Source of the DNA: VGJW01 sp035285595 | GTDB lineage: Bacteria > Cyanobacteriota > Sericytochromatia > S15B-MN24 > VGJW01 | Direction of reading: 5' to 3' | Length of the DNA: 64,000 bases | NCBI GenBank assembly: GCA_035285595.1 | Contig: JAYKGV010000059.1 | Span: forward strand, 1-64,000 | Shown here: positions 1-7,843 of the stretch, piece by piece | Layout: each line of letters opens with the position of its first letter | Numbering within the stretch: the first letter of the stretch is position 1 | Position numbers and translations under genes: made by a program | The notes under the pieces: generated by a model | Database searches by the model: none | Seen by the model: only the letters and a program-made list of their open reading frames with translations | Told to the model about the DNA's origin: nothing

Positions 1-2
1 TG

Positions 3-419
3 GGCCGCAGGCTGCAGCCCGAAGCAGGCTCGCCCGCCTCGCTCATCACGGTGGACAGCGTCCATCTGGCGCCAGCCGGGACTCCTCTTCCCGCAGGCAT
101 GCGGGGCCTGGTCCTGACCTGGCCAGCGGATACGCCGCCCGGACAGGAGCTACGCCCGCTGCTTGCCCAGATGCGGGCTTTGCAGAAACGCACCGAAGCC
201 CCGCTGATCCTGCTGCTGCGCGAGGCACCAGCTCCTGCCCCAGCCCTCGAGGCATGGGCCTCTCTCGTGCCCACCCTCAAGATCCAGGTTCCGAACGAAG
301 GACGCATGACCCTCGAGGCAACCATTCCAAGGACGTGGCTGGCCGTCCGCAGGCAGCCCGTCGCGATGACCTGGTCCTGGGCGTGGGACCCAGAACGGGG
401 ATTCCATCCCGATTCCTGA
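3..419 (+). CDS. C-terminal part of an unrecognised protein (5' end outside window)
   Basis: The reading frame is open to the left edge of the window, so the gene begins upstream; a GTG at 51 is only an internal candidate start. The visible 138 residues end in TGA at 417-419. The part seen mixes a Leu/Arg-rich helical stretch with a Trp-rich tail (WSWAWDPERGF). I recognise no domain, signal peptide or membrane segment. The high GC at third positions supports real coding. It is followed by about 100 bp carrying the regulatory repeats of the next gene, so it probably ends its own transcript. Function unknown. Confidence 0.6.
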   Translation, partial: GRRLQPEAGSPASLITVDSVHLAPAGTPLPAGMRGLVLTWPADTPPGQELRPLLAQMRALQKRTEAPLILLLREAPAPAPALEAWASLVPTLKIQVPNEGRMTLEATIPRTWLAVRRQPVAMTWSWAWDPERGFHPDS

Positions 420-437
420 AGCACGCTTGGCTCGGAT

Positions 438-479
438 CTTATATTGAACTTTCTCTTTTCTTAACTGCTTTTGTACGGT
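438..479 (+). promoter_or_regulatory. Three 11-bp-spaced CTTA-type direct repeats plus -10, Pho-box-like
   Basis: CTTATATT at 438, CTTTCTCT at 449 and CTTAACTG at 460 are spaced exactly 11 bp, the spacing of PhoB/PhoP-type (OmpR-family) direct-repeat sites. A TACGGT hexamer at 474-479 fits a -10 element just downstream. The patch is AT-rich in a GC-rich genome. The same arrangement occurs upstream of four other exported proteins in the window. The regulator is inferred, not seen. Confidence 0.45.
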
Positions 480-522
480 AGGCTTTCGGAGTTCCGAGAC
501 GGGTTCATCAGGAGTCTGCCCC

Positions 523-1905
523 ATGCGCCTTCGTCCCATGGCCCTCGCCCTTGCCGCGCTGCTGGCCGTGGGAGGCTGCGGGTCGCCGCAAGCTCAGACG
601 GGCTGGGCCATACGAAGTGGCAATGCTCAGGTCCAACAGGCGTTCCAGAGTGGTGAAAGTCTGGTGGCGGTCGACCTGTTCAATGCGAGCAAACCCCAAC
701 TCCTGCAGCTGACCAAGGTCGGCATGGACATCTGGGTCCACTCGGCTCAGGTCGAGGGCAAGGTCAGTCGCGTCCGGGGCACGCTGACCCGAGATGCGTG
801 GGATCTGGTTCGCCAATGGGGATTGTCGGTCGTGAGACTGCCGAGCATCCGGGGGCTCAATACCTTTGACAAAGGCTACCGCACCTACGAGCAGGGCACG
901 GCGGAGCTGCGGGACCTGGCCCGCCGCCACCCGGATCGCTGTAGCCTGGTCGAGCTGGGCAAATCGGTTGAGGGTCGTCCCATCCTCACCCTGCGTGTGG
1001 GCAAGGGCGACGGCAGCCAGAAGCCCTCGGTCCTCTTCACGGGAGAGAACCACGCGCGCGAGTTGGTCACGGCCGAAATCGTCATGAACCTTGGTCGATG
1101 GCTGGTCGAGGAGTACGGCAAGGACCCCGAGGCCACCTTCGCGGTCGAGAATCGCGAGGTGTGGGTGACCCCTTTCGTCAATCCGGATGGTCGTGTTCGG
1201 GCGGAAAAAGGACTCGACTGGCGCAAGAACGCCAACCCCGCCTACGGCGGCAGCGGTCAGGCCCCAGCAGGAATCGGCGTGGATCTCAACCGAAATTACG
1301 ACGATCGCAACTGGGGCTCCACCGGAACCGACCATCGTCCGGGCGGCGCGACTTATGGCGGTCCAGGGCCCTTCACCGAGCCCGAGACGCAGGCCATGCA
1401 AAAGCTCTACACCAGCCGCAAGCACGCCATGCTCATCAGCTGGCACAGCTTCGGCAACCTGGTCATGTGGCCGTGGAACGACTCGGACGAGGCTCCGGCA
1501 GATGACCGCCTTCCCGCCATCGGCAAGAAGCTCGGGCAGGCGGCGGGCTACAAACCCGAACAGGGCAGTGAGCTTTATTTCACCAGTGGGGATGATACCG
1601 ACTACGTCTACGGCAAATTGGGCATGCCAGGTTTCACGATCGAGGTGGGCAGCTGGTCGGATGGCTTCGATCCGCCGTTCCGCAAGATGCCCCAGTTCAT
1701 GAAGGAAAATCTACCCCTCGCCAAACTGGCCCTCGCCTTGGCTGACAACCTAGGCGCGGCAAAAGGTCCTGACATCGGCCTTGCAGGCAGTCGCACCGCC
1801 CGTCGGGTCGTCCCGACAGCCATCGGCCGAGACCTCGAGATTGCGCAAGCCGTCGACCCCCGGACGGGCCTCGCCGGGGTGCCGCACATCAGCTGGGCTC
1901 GGTAG
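523..1905 (+). CDS. Zinc carboxypeptidase (M14 family) lipoprotein
   Basis: A 460-residue secreted metallocarboxypeptidase that would remove C-terminal residues from peptides outside the cytoplasm. The start follows AGGAG with good spacing. Residues 1-19 form a signal peptide ending in the lipobox AVGGC, so the mature protein should be lipid-anchored. The M14 hallmarks are in order: the HxxE zinc pair H177/E180 (NHARE), the LNRNYD arginine/asparagine segment near 260, the third zinc ligand H308 (WHS) and the catalytic glutamate E374 (TIEVG). The catalytic set looks complete. The N-terminal 110 residues resemble a propeptide region. It has its own promoter region with 11-bp direct repeats and overlaps the end of the opposing regulator gene by 17 bp. 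Confidence 0.93.
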   Translation: MRLRPMALALAALLAVGGCGSPQAQTGWAIRSGNAQVQQAFQSGESLVAVDLFNASKPQLLQLTKVGMDIWVHSAQVEGKVSRVRGTLTRDAWDLVRQWGLSVVRLPSIRGLNTFDKGYRTYEQGTAELRDLARRHPDRCSLVELGKSVEGRPILTLRVGKGDGSQKPSVLFTGENHARELVTAEIVMNLGRWLVEEYGKDPEATFAVENREVWVTPFVNPDGRVRAEKGLDWRKNANPAYGGSGQAPAGIGVDLNRNYDDRNWGSTGTDHRPGGATYGGPGPFTEPETQAMQKLYTSRKHAMLISWHSFGNLVMWPWNDSDEAPADDRLPAIGKKLGQAAGYKPEQGSELYFTSGDDTDYVYGKLGMPGFTIEVGSWSDGFDPPFRKMPQFMKENLPLAKLALALADNLGAAKGPDIGLAGSRTARRVVPTAIGRDLEIAQAVDPRTGLAGVPHISWAR

Positions 1906-2302
1906 TCCGTCCCCGTGAGGGGGTAGGTGCCGGAATTCGCCGCTCGAACCACGCCTCGAGCTCAATCTGCCACCGGCGTAGGATGACCTGGCGTTCCTCG
2001 TCTGGCAGACGCCGAATGAGGCCCAGAAGTTTCCACTCGGCGTCGGTCAACTCAAGCCCAGGGGGGTGACCCGCCAACTCCAGCCAAGGCACGGGGTCCA
2101 TTTCAAGGGCACAGGCCAAGCGCACGACGGCATAGTAGCTCGGCAGGACGATGCGGTCGGTATGGGCATCGCGACCCCGTTCCAGCTCCGCAAGTCTGCC
2201 GAACGAGATCCCACTGCGGCGTGCCAGCTCCCTTAAGTTCCACCCTCGTGATCGCCGGGCGGTGCGAAGAGCTGCCCCGAAGGGGGACGACAAATCCGCC
2301 AT
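1889..2302 (-). CDS. XRE-family helix-turn-helix transcriptional regulator
   Basis: A small (137-residue) DNA-binding protein. Residues about 8-62 make a Cro/C1-type HTH (TARRSRGWNLRELARRSG, then SFGRLAELERG), followed by a conserved-looking tail (LTDAEWKLLGLIRRLPDEERQ) typical of XRE regulators that have an extra C-terminal helix. I chose the ATG at 2302 (MADLSSPFG) rather than an earlier one at 2344, because the HTH then begins close to the N-terminus; no good ribosome-binding site is visible for either. It is convergent with the carboxypeptidase gene. Target unknown. Confidence 0.82.
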   Translation of the reverse strand: MADLSSPFGAALRTARRSRGWNLRELARRSGISFGRLAELERGRDAHTDRIVLPSYYAVVRLACALEMDPVPWLELAGHPPGLELTDAEWKLLGLIRRLPDEERQVILRRWQIELEAWFERRIPAPTPSRGRTTEPS

Positions 2303-2411
2303 TTGGTAAGACCATGAAGCCAAGGCGACGTGTGGTAACCACACATTTCGCTCAAGCTGCCTTGCCCGCCTTGTTCAAGGGCTTTCCTGCACCTTCACTC
2401 CTGACAGGTCC

Positions 2412-2741
2412 GTGTCCAAGTCCAGTCGTCACGTCCAGCGCGACACTACCCTCATCGTCTGGCTGCGTTGCCGCGCACGCAGCATGGCCGTCGGGCCCAA
2501 TACCGGTGGCCTGGCCCGTACTCGGCTGCATTTCTGGCTCGAAGCCTGGTTACGGCGACGCCGTCATCTGTCGCGAAGCGTGCGCTGGCTGCTGGGCATG
2601 GTGGCGCGAAGAGGCCTGCCTCCCCATCCCGGCCGGCCCGTCCTGACCTCCATGCCCGGGACCTGGCGGATAATTGCCGCTGATCAGTCTTCGCGATCGT
2701 CTGCGTCCGGCACCTCGGACCAAGGCCCCGGCGCCCCGTAA
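2412..2741 (+). CDS. Possible small basic protein, unrecognised
   Basis: A GTG-started frame of 109 residues preceded by ACAGG. Its third codon positions are strongly GC-rich up to about 2680 and the product contains a Trp/Arg-rich helix (WLRRRRHLSRSVRWLLGM), so it could be a genuine small basic protein. Against this, its last 58 bp run antisense through the 3' end of the DUF503 gene and nothing about it matches a known family. It otherwise fills the 380-bp space between the XRE and DUF503 genes. Treat as tentative. Confidence 0.3.
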   Translation: MSKSSRHVQRDTTLIVWLRCRARSMAVGPNTGGLARTRLHFWLEAWLRRRRHLSRSVRWLLGMVARRGLPPHPGRPVLTSMPGTWRIIAADQSSRSSASGTSDQGPGAP

Positions 2742-3043
2742 CGGGCCTCGGCCAACGGGTCGATGATCTCGAGAGCGTCCACAATCCAGTCAACGTCCGG
2801 ACGCTCATGCTGGACCGCACGACACGCAGCTTCCATGACGTCTCGGGCATGCCCGGCCTCTCCCGACACATAGGCCAGGCCGATTTCAATTCGTTGCCAC
2901 TTGTCCTGCCCCCCGACCTCCGCAGCCGCCACGTGGTGGTGAAGCCGCAGCCGTTCGAGAACCGAACGAAGGACGCGCCGCTTGTCCTTGAGCGAGCCAG
3001 CCGCCGGCAGGTGCCCAAGTAGACGGGCCACGGCGATCTTCAT
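2684..3043 (-). CDS. DUF503 (YlxP-like) family protein
   Basis: A 119-residue member of the DUF503/YlxP family, recognised from the N-terminal block HLPAAGSLKDKRRVLRS and the middle block VAAAEVGGQDKWQRIEIGLAYVS. The family usually sits in the nusA-infB-rbfA operon and is thought to act around ribosomes, but its biochemical role is not established. Here its ATG overlaps the stop of the upstream B12-binding gene (ATGA), so it is translationally coupled to the mutase operon instead. The C-terminus has an acidic extension (DADDRED). Confidence 0.85.
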   Translation of the reverse strand: MKIAVARLLGHLPAAGSLKDKRRVLRSVLERLRLHHHVAAAEVGGQDKWQRIEIGLAYVSGEAGHARDVMEAACRAVQHERPDVDWIVDALEIIDPLAEARYGAPGPWSEVPDADDRED

Positions 3044-3450
3044 CGAGCGGACACTCTGTTGGCTGCGACCGATCGCACGGCATCGACAATCTGCCCCGTG
3101 GGGGTGCCCGGACCGAAAACCCCCAGGATGCCGAGGTTCCGCAGAGCCTCGGCATCCTGGGGAGGAATGATGCCTCCGACAAGCACGCGAATGTCGGCGG
3201 CACCCTCGACACGCAAGCGCTCGAGCACCGCGGGAACCAAAGTCATATGGGCGCCGGAAAGCAAGGAAAGACCGATGACATCGACGTCCTCCTGGATGGC
3301 GACCGCCACGATCTCGTCGGGTGTCTGATGCAATCCGGTGTAGATGACCTCCATGCCGGCATCGCGCAAGGCCCGCGCCACCACCTTGGCCCCCCGGTCG
3401 TGGCCATCAAGGCCGGGCTTCCCGATAAGGACCCGCAAGGTCTCGGACAT
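3040..3450 (-). CDS. Stand-alone cobalamin (B12)-binding domain of acyl-CoA mutase type
   Basis: A 136-residue Rossmann-like B12-binding protein. It carries the base-off/His-on motif DxHxxG (LDGHDRG) whose His coordinates cobalt, plus the following conserved segments GLSLLSGAH and VLVGGIIPPQD. It corresponds to the C-terminal domain of methylmalonyl-CoA mutase alpha or to the small subunit of split mutases. AGGAG lies directly against the ATG at 3456 but 6 nt before the ATG at 3450, so 3450 (MSETLRV) is the better start. It sits 9 bp after icmF, which already contains its own B12 domain; its catalytic partner may be IcmF or a separate mutase subunit elsewhere. Confidence 0.88.
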   Translation of the reverse strand: MSETLRVLIGKPGLDGHDRGAKVVARALRDAGMEVIYTGLHQTPDEIVAVAIQEDVDVIGLSLLSGAHMTLVPAVLERLRVEGAADIRVLVGGIIPPQDAEALRNLGILGVFGPGTPTGQIVDAVRSVAANRVSAR

Positions 3451-3459
3451 GGACATCTC

Positions 3460-6400
3460 CTACATCGAGCGGCGGTACTGGCCGCCAACGGCATAAAGGG
3501 CGGACGAGATCTGTCCCAGCGAACACACAGGTACGGCCTCGAGCAGGGCCTCGAACAGGTTGCCACCGGAACGCGCCACGCGGGTCAAGCCGGCCAAGGC
3601 CTCGACGGCCCGATCGCCGTGCCGGACATGGAAGGCCGAAAGGTTGTCGATCTGCTGTTGCTTCTCTTCCGGGGTGGAGCGGATCAGGACCACGTCCCCG
3701 GGATCTGCGGGACGGGGATTCAGGAAGGTATTGACGCCGATGATGGGCAACGCACCCGAATGCTTGAGATGCTCGTAATGGAGGGACTCCTCCTGAATCT
3801 TGCCCCTCTGGTACATGGTCTCCATTGCTCCGAGCACGCCACCTCGATCGGACAACCTGTGGAACTCCAACAGCACCGCCTGTTCCACCAGGTCGGTGAG
3901 GGCCTCGATGTAGGCCGAACCTTGCCACGGGTTCTGATTGCGAGCAAGACCCAACTCACGATTGATGATGAGTTGGATGGCCATGGCCCGGCGGACCGAA
4001 GCCTCCGTGGGTGTGGTGATGGCCTCGTCATAGGCATTGGTATGAAGCGAATTGCAATGATCGAGAATGGCGTAGACCGCCTGCAGCGTCGTGCGAATGT
4101 CGTTGAAATCAATCTCTTGCGCATGCAAGCTACGGCCTGAGGTCTGGATGTGGTACTTGAGCATCTGCGAGCGCGCGGATGCGCCATAACGCAAGCGCAT
4201 GGCCCGCGCCCAGATACGCCGCGCCACGCGTCCGATGACGGCATATTCAGGATCCAGACCGTTGGAGAAGAAGAAACTGAGATTGGGTGCAAAATCATCG
4301 ACGGCCATGCCGCGCGCCAGGTAGGCCTCGACATAGGTAAAACCGTTGGCCAGGGTAAAGGCCAGCTGGGTGATGGGATTGGCCCCGGCCTCAGCGATGT
4401 GGTAACCCGAAATGGAGACGCTGTAGAAGTTGCGGACCTGCCGTTCGACGAAGCTCTGCTGAATGTCCCCCATCATGCGCAGGGCGAACTCCGTGCTGAA
4501 GATGCAGGTATTCTGGGCTTGGTCTTCCTTGAGGATATCTGCCTGGACCGTGCCCCTGACCTGGCGCAAGGTATCGGCTTGGATCCTCGCGAAGACTTCG
4601 GGCGGGACCAGTTCGCGGGGGTCGACGCCAAGCGTGGCAAGCCCCAGCAAGTCGTTGCGCTCCTGGCCCTCCAGCCGATATCGGGGACGTGGACGACCGC
4701 CAAAGATCTCCGTGACTCTGGCCTCAAGCGCCTCTGCACCTTCAGTCGCCAGCAAGTGACGTTCCACCTGTTGCGCCACGGCCCCCGCCATGAACATCGC
4801 AAGCATCACAGGTGCCGGCCCGTTGATGGTCATCGAGACGCTGGTGGCAGGATCGCAAAGATCAAAGCCTGCATACAACTTGCGAATATCATCCACCGTG
4901 CAGATGGAGACCCCCGAATTGCCGATCTTGCCGTGGATGTCAGGCCGGAGTGCGGGGTCCTCGCCATAGAGCGTCACGCTGTCAAATGCAGTAGAGAGTC
5001 GCGTGGCAGGCTGTCCGGCAGAGAGGTAGTGAAAGCGTTTGTTGGTCCGCTCAGGCGTTCCCTCACCGGCGAACATCCTCGTCGGATCCTCGCCCTCACG
5101 CTTGAAGGGAAAAACGCCCGCAGTGTAAGGATATCGCCCTGGCACATTCTCTCTTTGCTGCCAAATCAACGCATCGCCAAAGTCAACAAACTGCGGGACG
5201 GACACCTTTGGCAGAGATAAACCGGACAAAGTCTCGAAACGATTGGAAACCTGAACTTCCTTGCCGCGAACCATGTACGTGAAGTCGGGGGCCTGATAGG
5301 CCTCTCGCGTGGCGGGCCACGAGCGAATCAGCTCGAGAGCCTCCGGGGACAAGCGGTCCAAGGCCTCGTGATAGTGTTCTGCCAGTCCCGCACCGTAGGG
5401 ATCGGCCAGCACGCCTTCCACTCGTTGTCCTGGCTCCGGGCACGCCTCGCCGGTCTTGCGCAACAAGGTCCATGCCGCATAGGCTTCTCGGGCAGCCTCC
5501 ACCTCGCGGGCCTGTCGCTCGTCGTCCAGCGTGAGGGTCTCGGCGATCTCGGCAAGGTAGCGCACCCTGGACGCCGGCAGCAACCCTCGGGGGGTACCGG
5601 CAGGAGCCCGGTCCATCCGTTCGCGGACGGCGAGGCCACGACGCTTCACGGCAGCCAACAGGCCCTCGAAGAACCTCCAGGTCCCTTCATCGTCGAACCA
5701 CGAAGCCATCGTGCCGTAGACCGGCATGGCCTCGGGAGCGAGGGTGAAGTCCCCGCGGTGCCGCTGGACCTGCTTCCGTACATCGCGCAGTGCGTCCTCG
5801 GAACCGCGTCGGTCACACTTGTTGAGCACGACCAATTCCGCATAGGCCAACATGTCGATCTTTTCGAGTTGGGACGGCGCACCAAACTCGCTTGTCATCA
5901 CATAGACCGGGACATCAACGAGATCCGTGATACGGCTGTCGGCCTGGCCGATACCGGCCGTCTCGACGAACACGGCGTCGAAGCCCGCGCTCTTGAGCAG
6001 GGCGATGGCCTGTGGCAAGGCCGCCGCCACCGCCACATGAGCCTCGCGCGTCGCCAGTGACCGCATGAATACACGCGGATGGTCGATCGCATTCATCCGG
6101 ATGCGGTCACCGAGAAGAGCCCCACCACTGCGACGCTGGCTGGGATCGACGGACAGGACGGCCAAGCGGTGGCCAGGCTGGGTCTCGAGCCACCGCCGCA
6201 CCACCTCATCGACGAGACTGCTCTTGCCAGCGCCCCCCGTGCCCGTAAAACCCACCACCACGCACGTTCCGCGGGAGGCGGGCAGCGGCACCTCCTCGCC
6301 CCGCTCGAGAGCCGACAGGGCCCTGCCCAGGTCCAGCGGATGGTCGGCTGTCAGTTTACCGGGGTCAAAGGGACGCGTTCCTGTCTCCAGAGCCGCTTCA

Positions 6401-6837
6401 AGCATGTGGTCGATCATCCCCTGCAAGCCCAGCTCCCGACCGTCGTCAGGACTGAAGATCCGGCGTACGCCCGCCGCGTGAAGGGCCTGGATCTCCTCCG
6501 GGACGATGACCCCGCCCCCTCCCCCGAAGATCCGGACGTGCCCGGCACCTTCCGCGCGCAGCCGTTCGACGAGGTAGGTGAAAAACTCCATGTGACCGCC
6601 CTGATAGCTCGAGACGGCAACCGCATCGGCATCCTCGGCGACGGCCGCCCGGACGATCCCGTCCACGCTGCGGTTGTGGCCCAAATGAATCACCTCGGCA
6701 CCCGACGCCTGCAGCATGCGACGCATGATGTTGATGGACGCGTCGTGTCCATCAAAGAGTGCGGCCGCCGTGACAAACCGTGGCGGAGTGCGATCGGAGA
6801 CGCGTCGCGAGAGTTGGTGTTCGAGTTCGATGGCCAT
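3460..6837 (-). CDS. icmF: Fused isobutyryl-CoA mutase with G-protein chaperone domain (IcmF)
   Basis: A 1125-residue adenosylcobalamin mutase interconverting isobutyryl-CoA and n-butyryl-CoA (possibly isovaleryl/pivalyl-CoA). Domains in order: B12-binding domain at about 20-150 with LFDGHDAS, MeaI-type GTPase near 190-420 with the P-loop GTGGAGKS, a linker, then the TIM-barrel mutase from about 550 to the end, with SISGYH. By my alignment from memory, the positions equivalent to Tyr89 and Arg207 of methylmalonyl-CoA mutase are Phe589 (RMF) and Gln775 (AQNT), the IcmF rather than the MCM pattern. The start at 6837 follows GGGAGG and overlaps the meaB stop (ATGA). The gene lies in the operon meaB-icmF-B12 protein-DUF503. 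Confidence 0.94.
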   Translation of the reverse strand: MAIELEHQLSRRVSDRTPPRFVTAAALFDGHDASINIMRRMLQASGAEVIHLGHNRSVDGIVRAAVAEDADAVAVSSYQGGHMEFFTYLVERLRAEGAGHVRIFGGGGGVIVPEEIQALHAAGVRRIFSPDDGRELGLQGMIDHMLEAALETGTRPFDPGKLTADHPLDLGRALSALERGEEVPLPASRGTCVVVGFTGTGGAGKSSLVDEVVRRWLETQPGHRLAVLSVDPSQRRSGGALLGDRIRMNAIDHPRVFMRSLATREAHVAVAAALPQAIALLKSAGFDAVFVETAGIGQADSRITDLVDVPVYVMTSEFGAPSQLEKIDMLAYAELVVLNKCDRRGSEDALRDVRKQVQRHRGDFTLAPEAMPVYGTMASWFDDEGTWRFFEGLLAAVKRRGLAVRERMDRAPAGTPRGLLPASRVRYLAEIAETLTLDDERQAREVEAAREAYAAWTLLRKTGEACPEPGQRVEGVLADPYGAGLAEHYHEALDRLSPEALELIRSWPATREAYQAPDFTYMVRGKEVQVSNRFETLSGLSLPKVSVPQFVDFGDALIWQQRENVPGRYPYTAGVFPFKREGEDPTRMFAGEGTPERTNKRFHYLSAGQPATRLSTAFDSVTLYGEDPALRPDIHGKIGNSGVSICTVDDIRKLYAGFDLCDPATSVSMTINGPAPVMLAMFMAGAVAQQVERHLLATEGAEALEARVTEIFGGRPRPRYRLEGQERNDLLGLATLGVDPRELVPPEVFARIQADTLRQVRGTVQADILKEDQAQNTCIFSTEFALRMMGDIQQSFVERQVRNFYSVSISGYHIAEAGANPITQLAFTLANGFTYVEAYLARGMAVDDFAPNLSFFFSNGLDPEYAVIGRVARRIWARAMRLRYGASARSQMLKYHIQTSGRSLHAQEIDFNDIRTTLQAVYAILDHCNSLHTNAYDEAITTPTEASVRRAMAIQLIINRELGLARNQNPWQGSAYIEALTDLVEQAVLLEFHRLSDRGGVLGAMETMYQRGKIQEESLHYEHLKHSGALPIIGVNTFLNPRPADPGDVVLIRSTPEEKQQQIDNLSAFHVRHGDRAVEALAGLTRVARSGGNLFEALLEAVPVCSLGQISSALYAVGGQYRRSM

Positions 6838-7784
6838 CAAGGCCTCCCGGGGTCTTCGAGGTGGGGTAGGGCAGCAGCCAGCCAGTGCCGGGCCGCAGCC
6901 CAAGGGTCGATCAGGTCGGCCGGTGGCGGTACCTGCTTCAAGATGCGACCCACTCGAGCTTCGACGAGGGCCCGCACCAAGGCCAGGTGGTCCCGACCGC
7001 GACCGGGCCGTTGTCCGTCACGCGCGGCGAGCAGGCGCTCCACCAGGGACTGCACTCCCTGCGGGCCCTCGGGGTCCTCGCCCTGCACGAGCAGGACCTG
7101 CTCGTCGGGGGCTTCTGGAGACATCACGTGCCCAAGTGACGCCGCCTCCTCAAGCATGGCCACCAAGGCTTGGCGGGTTGCTCGGGCGCCAGGCAAATCG
7201 GCCTTGTTGACCACGAACAAGTCAGGAACTTCGAGAATGCCGGCCTTGAGGGCCTGGATGCCATCTCCGGACTCAGGATGCATGACGAGGACGACGAGGT
7301 CCGCCACGCCCCGGATGGCCATCTCAGACTGTCCGACCCCCACCGTTTCGATCAAGATCACCCCGAAACCGGCCGCTTCGAGCACCCGGCACGCACCTTC
7401 GGTGGCGGCGCTCAGCCCGCCCAGCTGGCCCCGGCTTCCCATGCTGCGGATGTACACCCCGCGATCCCGCGCATGCCCTTGCATGCGGATACGATCACCG
7501 AGTAGGGCGCCTCCCGAGAAGGGACTGCTGGGATCCACCGCGAGCACGGCCACCTTGAGTTCCCTTGCGCGCAACTGACGGATGAGGCCATCGATCACCG
7601 TGCTCTTGCCTGCTCCCGGCGGGCCGGTCACCCCGACCCGCAAAGCCTGACCGCCGGGAAGCTCACGAAGAATCCTTCGCCCTTCGGGCTCGTCGTCCTC
7701 GACCAGACTGATGAGACGCGCGCAGGCCCGGGGGTCGCCTTCGACCACCCGGTCCGCGAGCAGGGTCCCGCCTGAACCGGTCAT
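6837..7784 (-). CDS. meaB: MeaB/ArgK-family GTPase, B12-mutase chaperone
   Basis: A 315-residue SIMIBI-class GTPase that loads and protects adenosylcobalamin on acyl-CoA mutases. Visible motifs: Walker A GPPGAGKS near residue 54, the switch regions VDPSSPFSGGALLGDRIRM and ETVGVGQSE, and the NKAD guanine-specificity motif. Length is normal. It is the first gene of the mutase operon. Having a free MeaB next to a mutase with a built-in G domain is unusual and suggests a second, non-fused mutase in the cell. A GGAGGG lies immediately before the ATG, which is tighter than normal spacing. The 59 bp to the divergent acyl-CoA dehydrogenase gene must hold both promoters. Confidence 0.92.
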   Translation of the reverse strand: MTGSGGTLLADRVVEGDPRACARLISLVEDDEPEGRRILRELPGGQALRVGVTGPPGAGKSTVIDGLIRQLRARELKVAVLAVDPSSPFSGGALLGDRIRMQGHARDRGVYIRSMGSRGQLGGLSAATEGACRVLEAAGFGVILIETVGVGQSEMAIRGVADLVVLVMHPESGDGIQALKAGILEVPDLFVVNKADLPGARATRQALVAMLEEAASLGHVMSPEAPDEQVLLVQGEDPEGPQGVQSLVERLLAARDGQRPGRGRDHLALVRALVEARVGRILKQVPPPADLIDPWAAARHWLAAALPHLEDPGRP

Positions 7785-7843
7785 CCCTCCATGTTACCGC
7801 TTCCAGGAGAACTGGCTTCGCATGCACGTGCTAGGATCGGGAC

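Noticed and set aside
3247..5220. Long plus-strand frames opposite icmF
   Set aside because: They are antisense shadows of a well-conserved mutase; composition reflects the GC-rich opposite strand.
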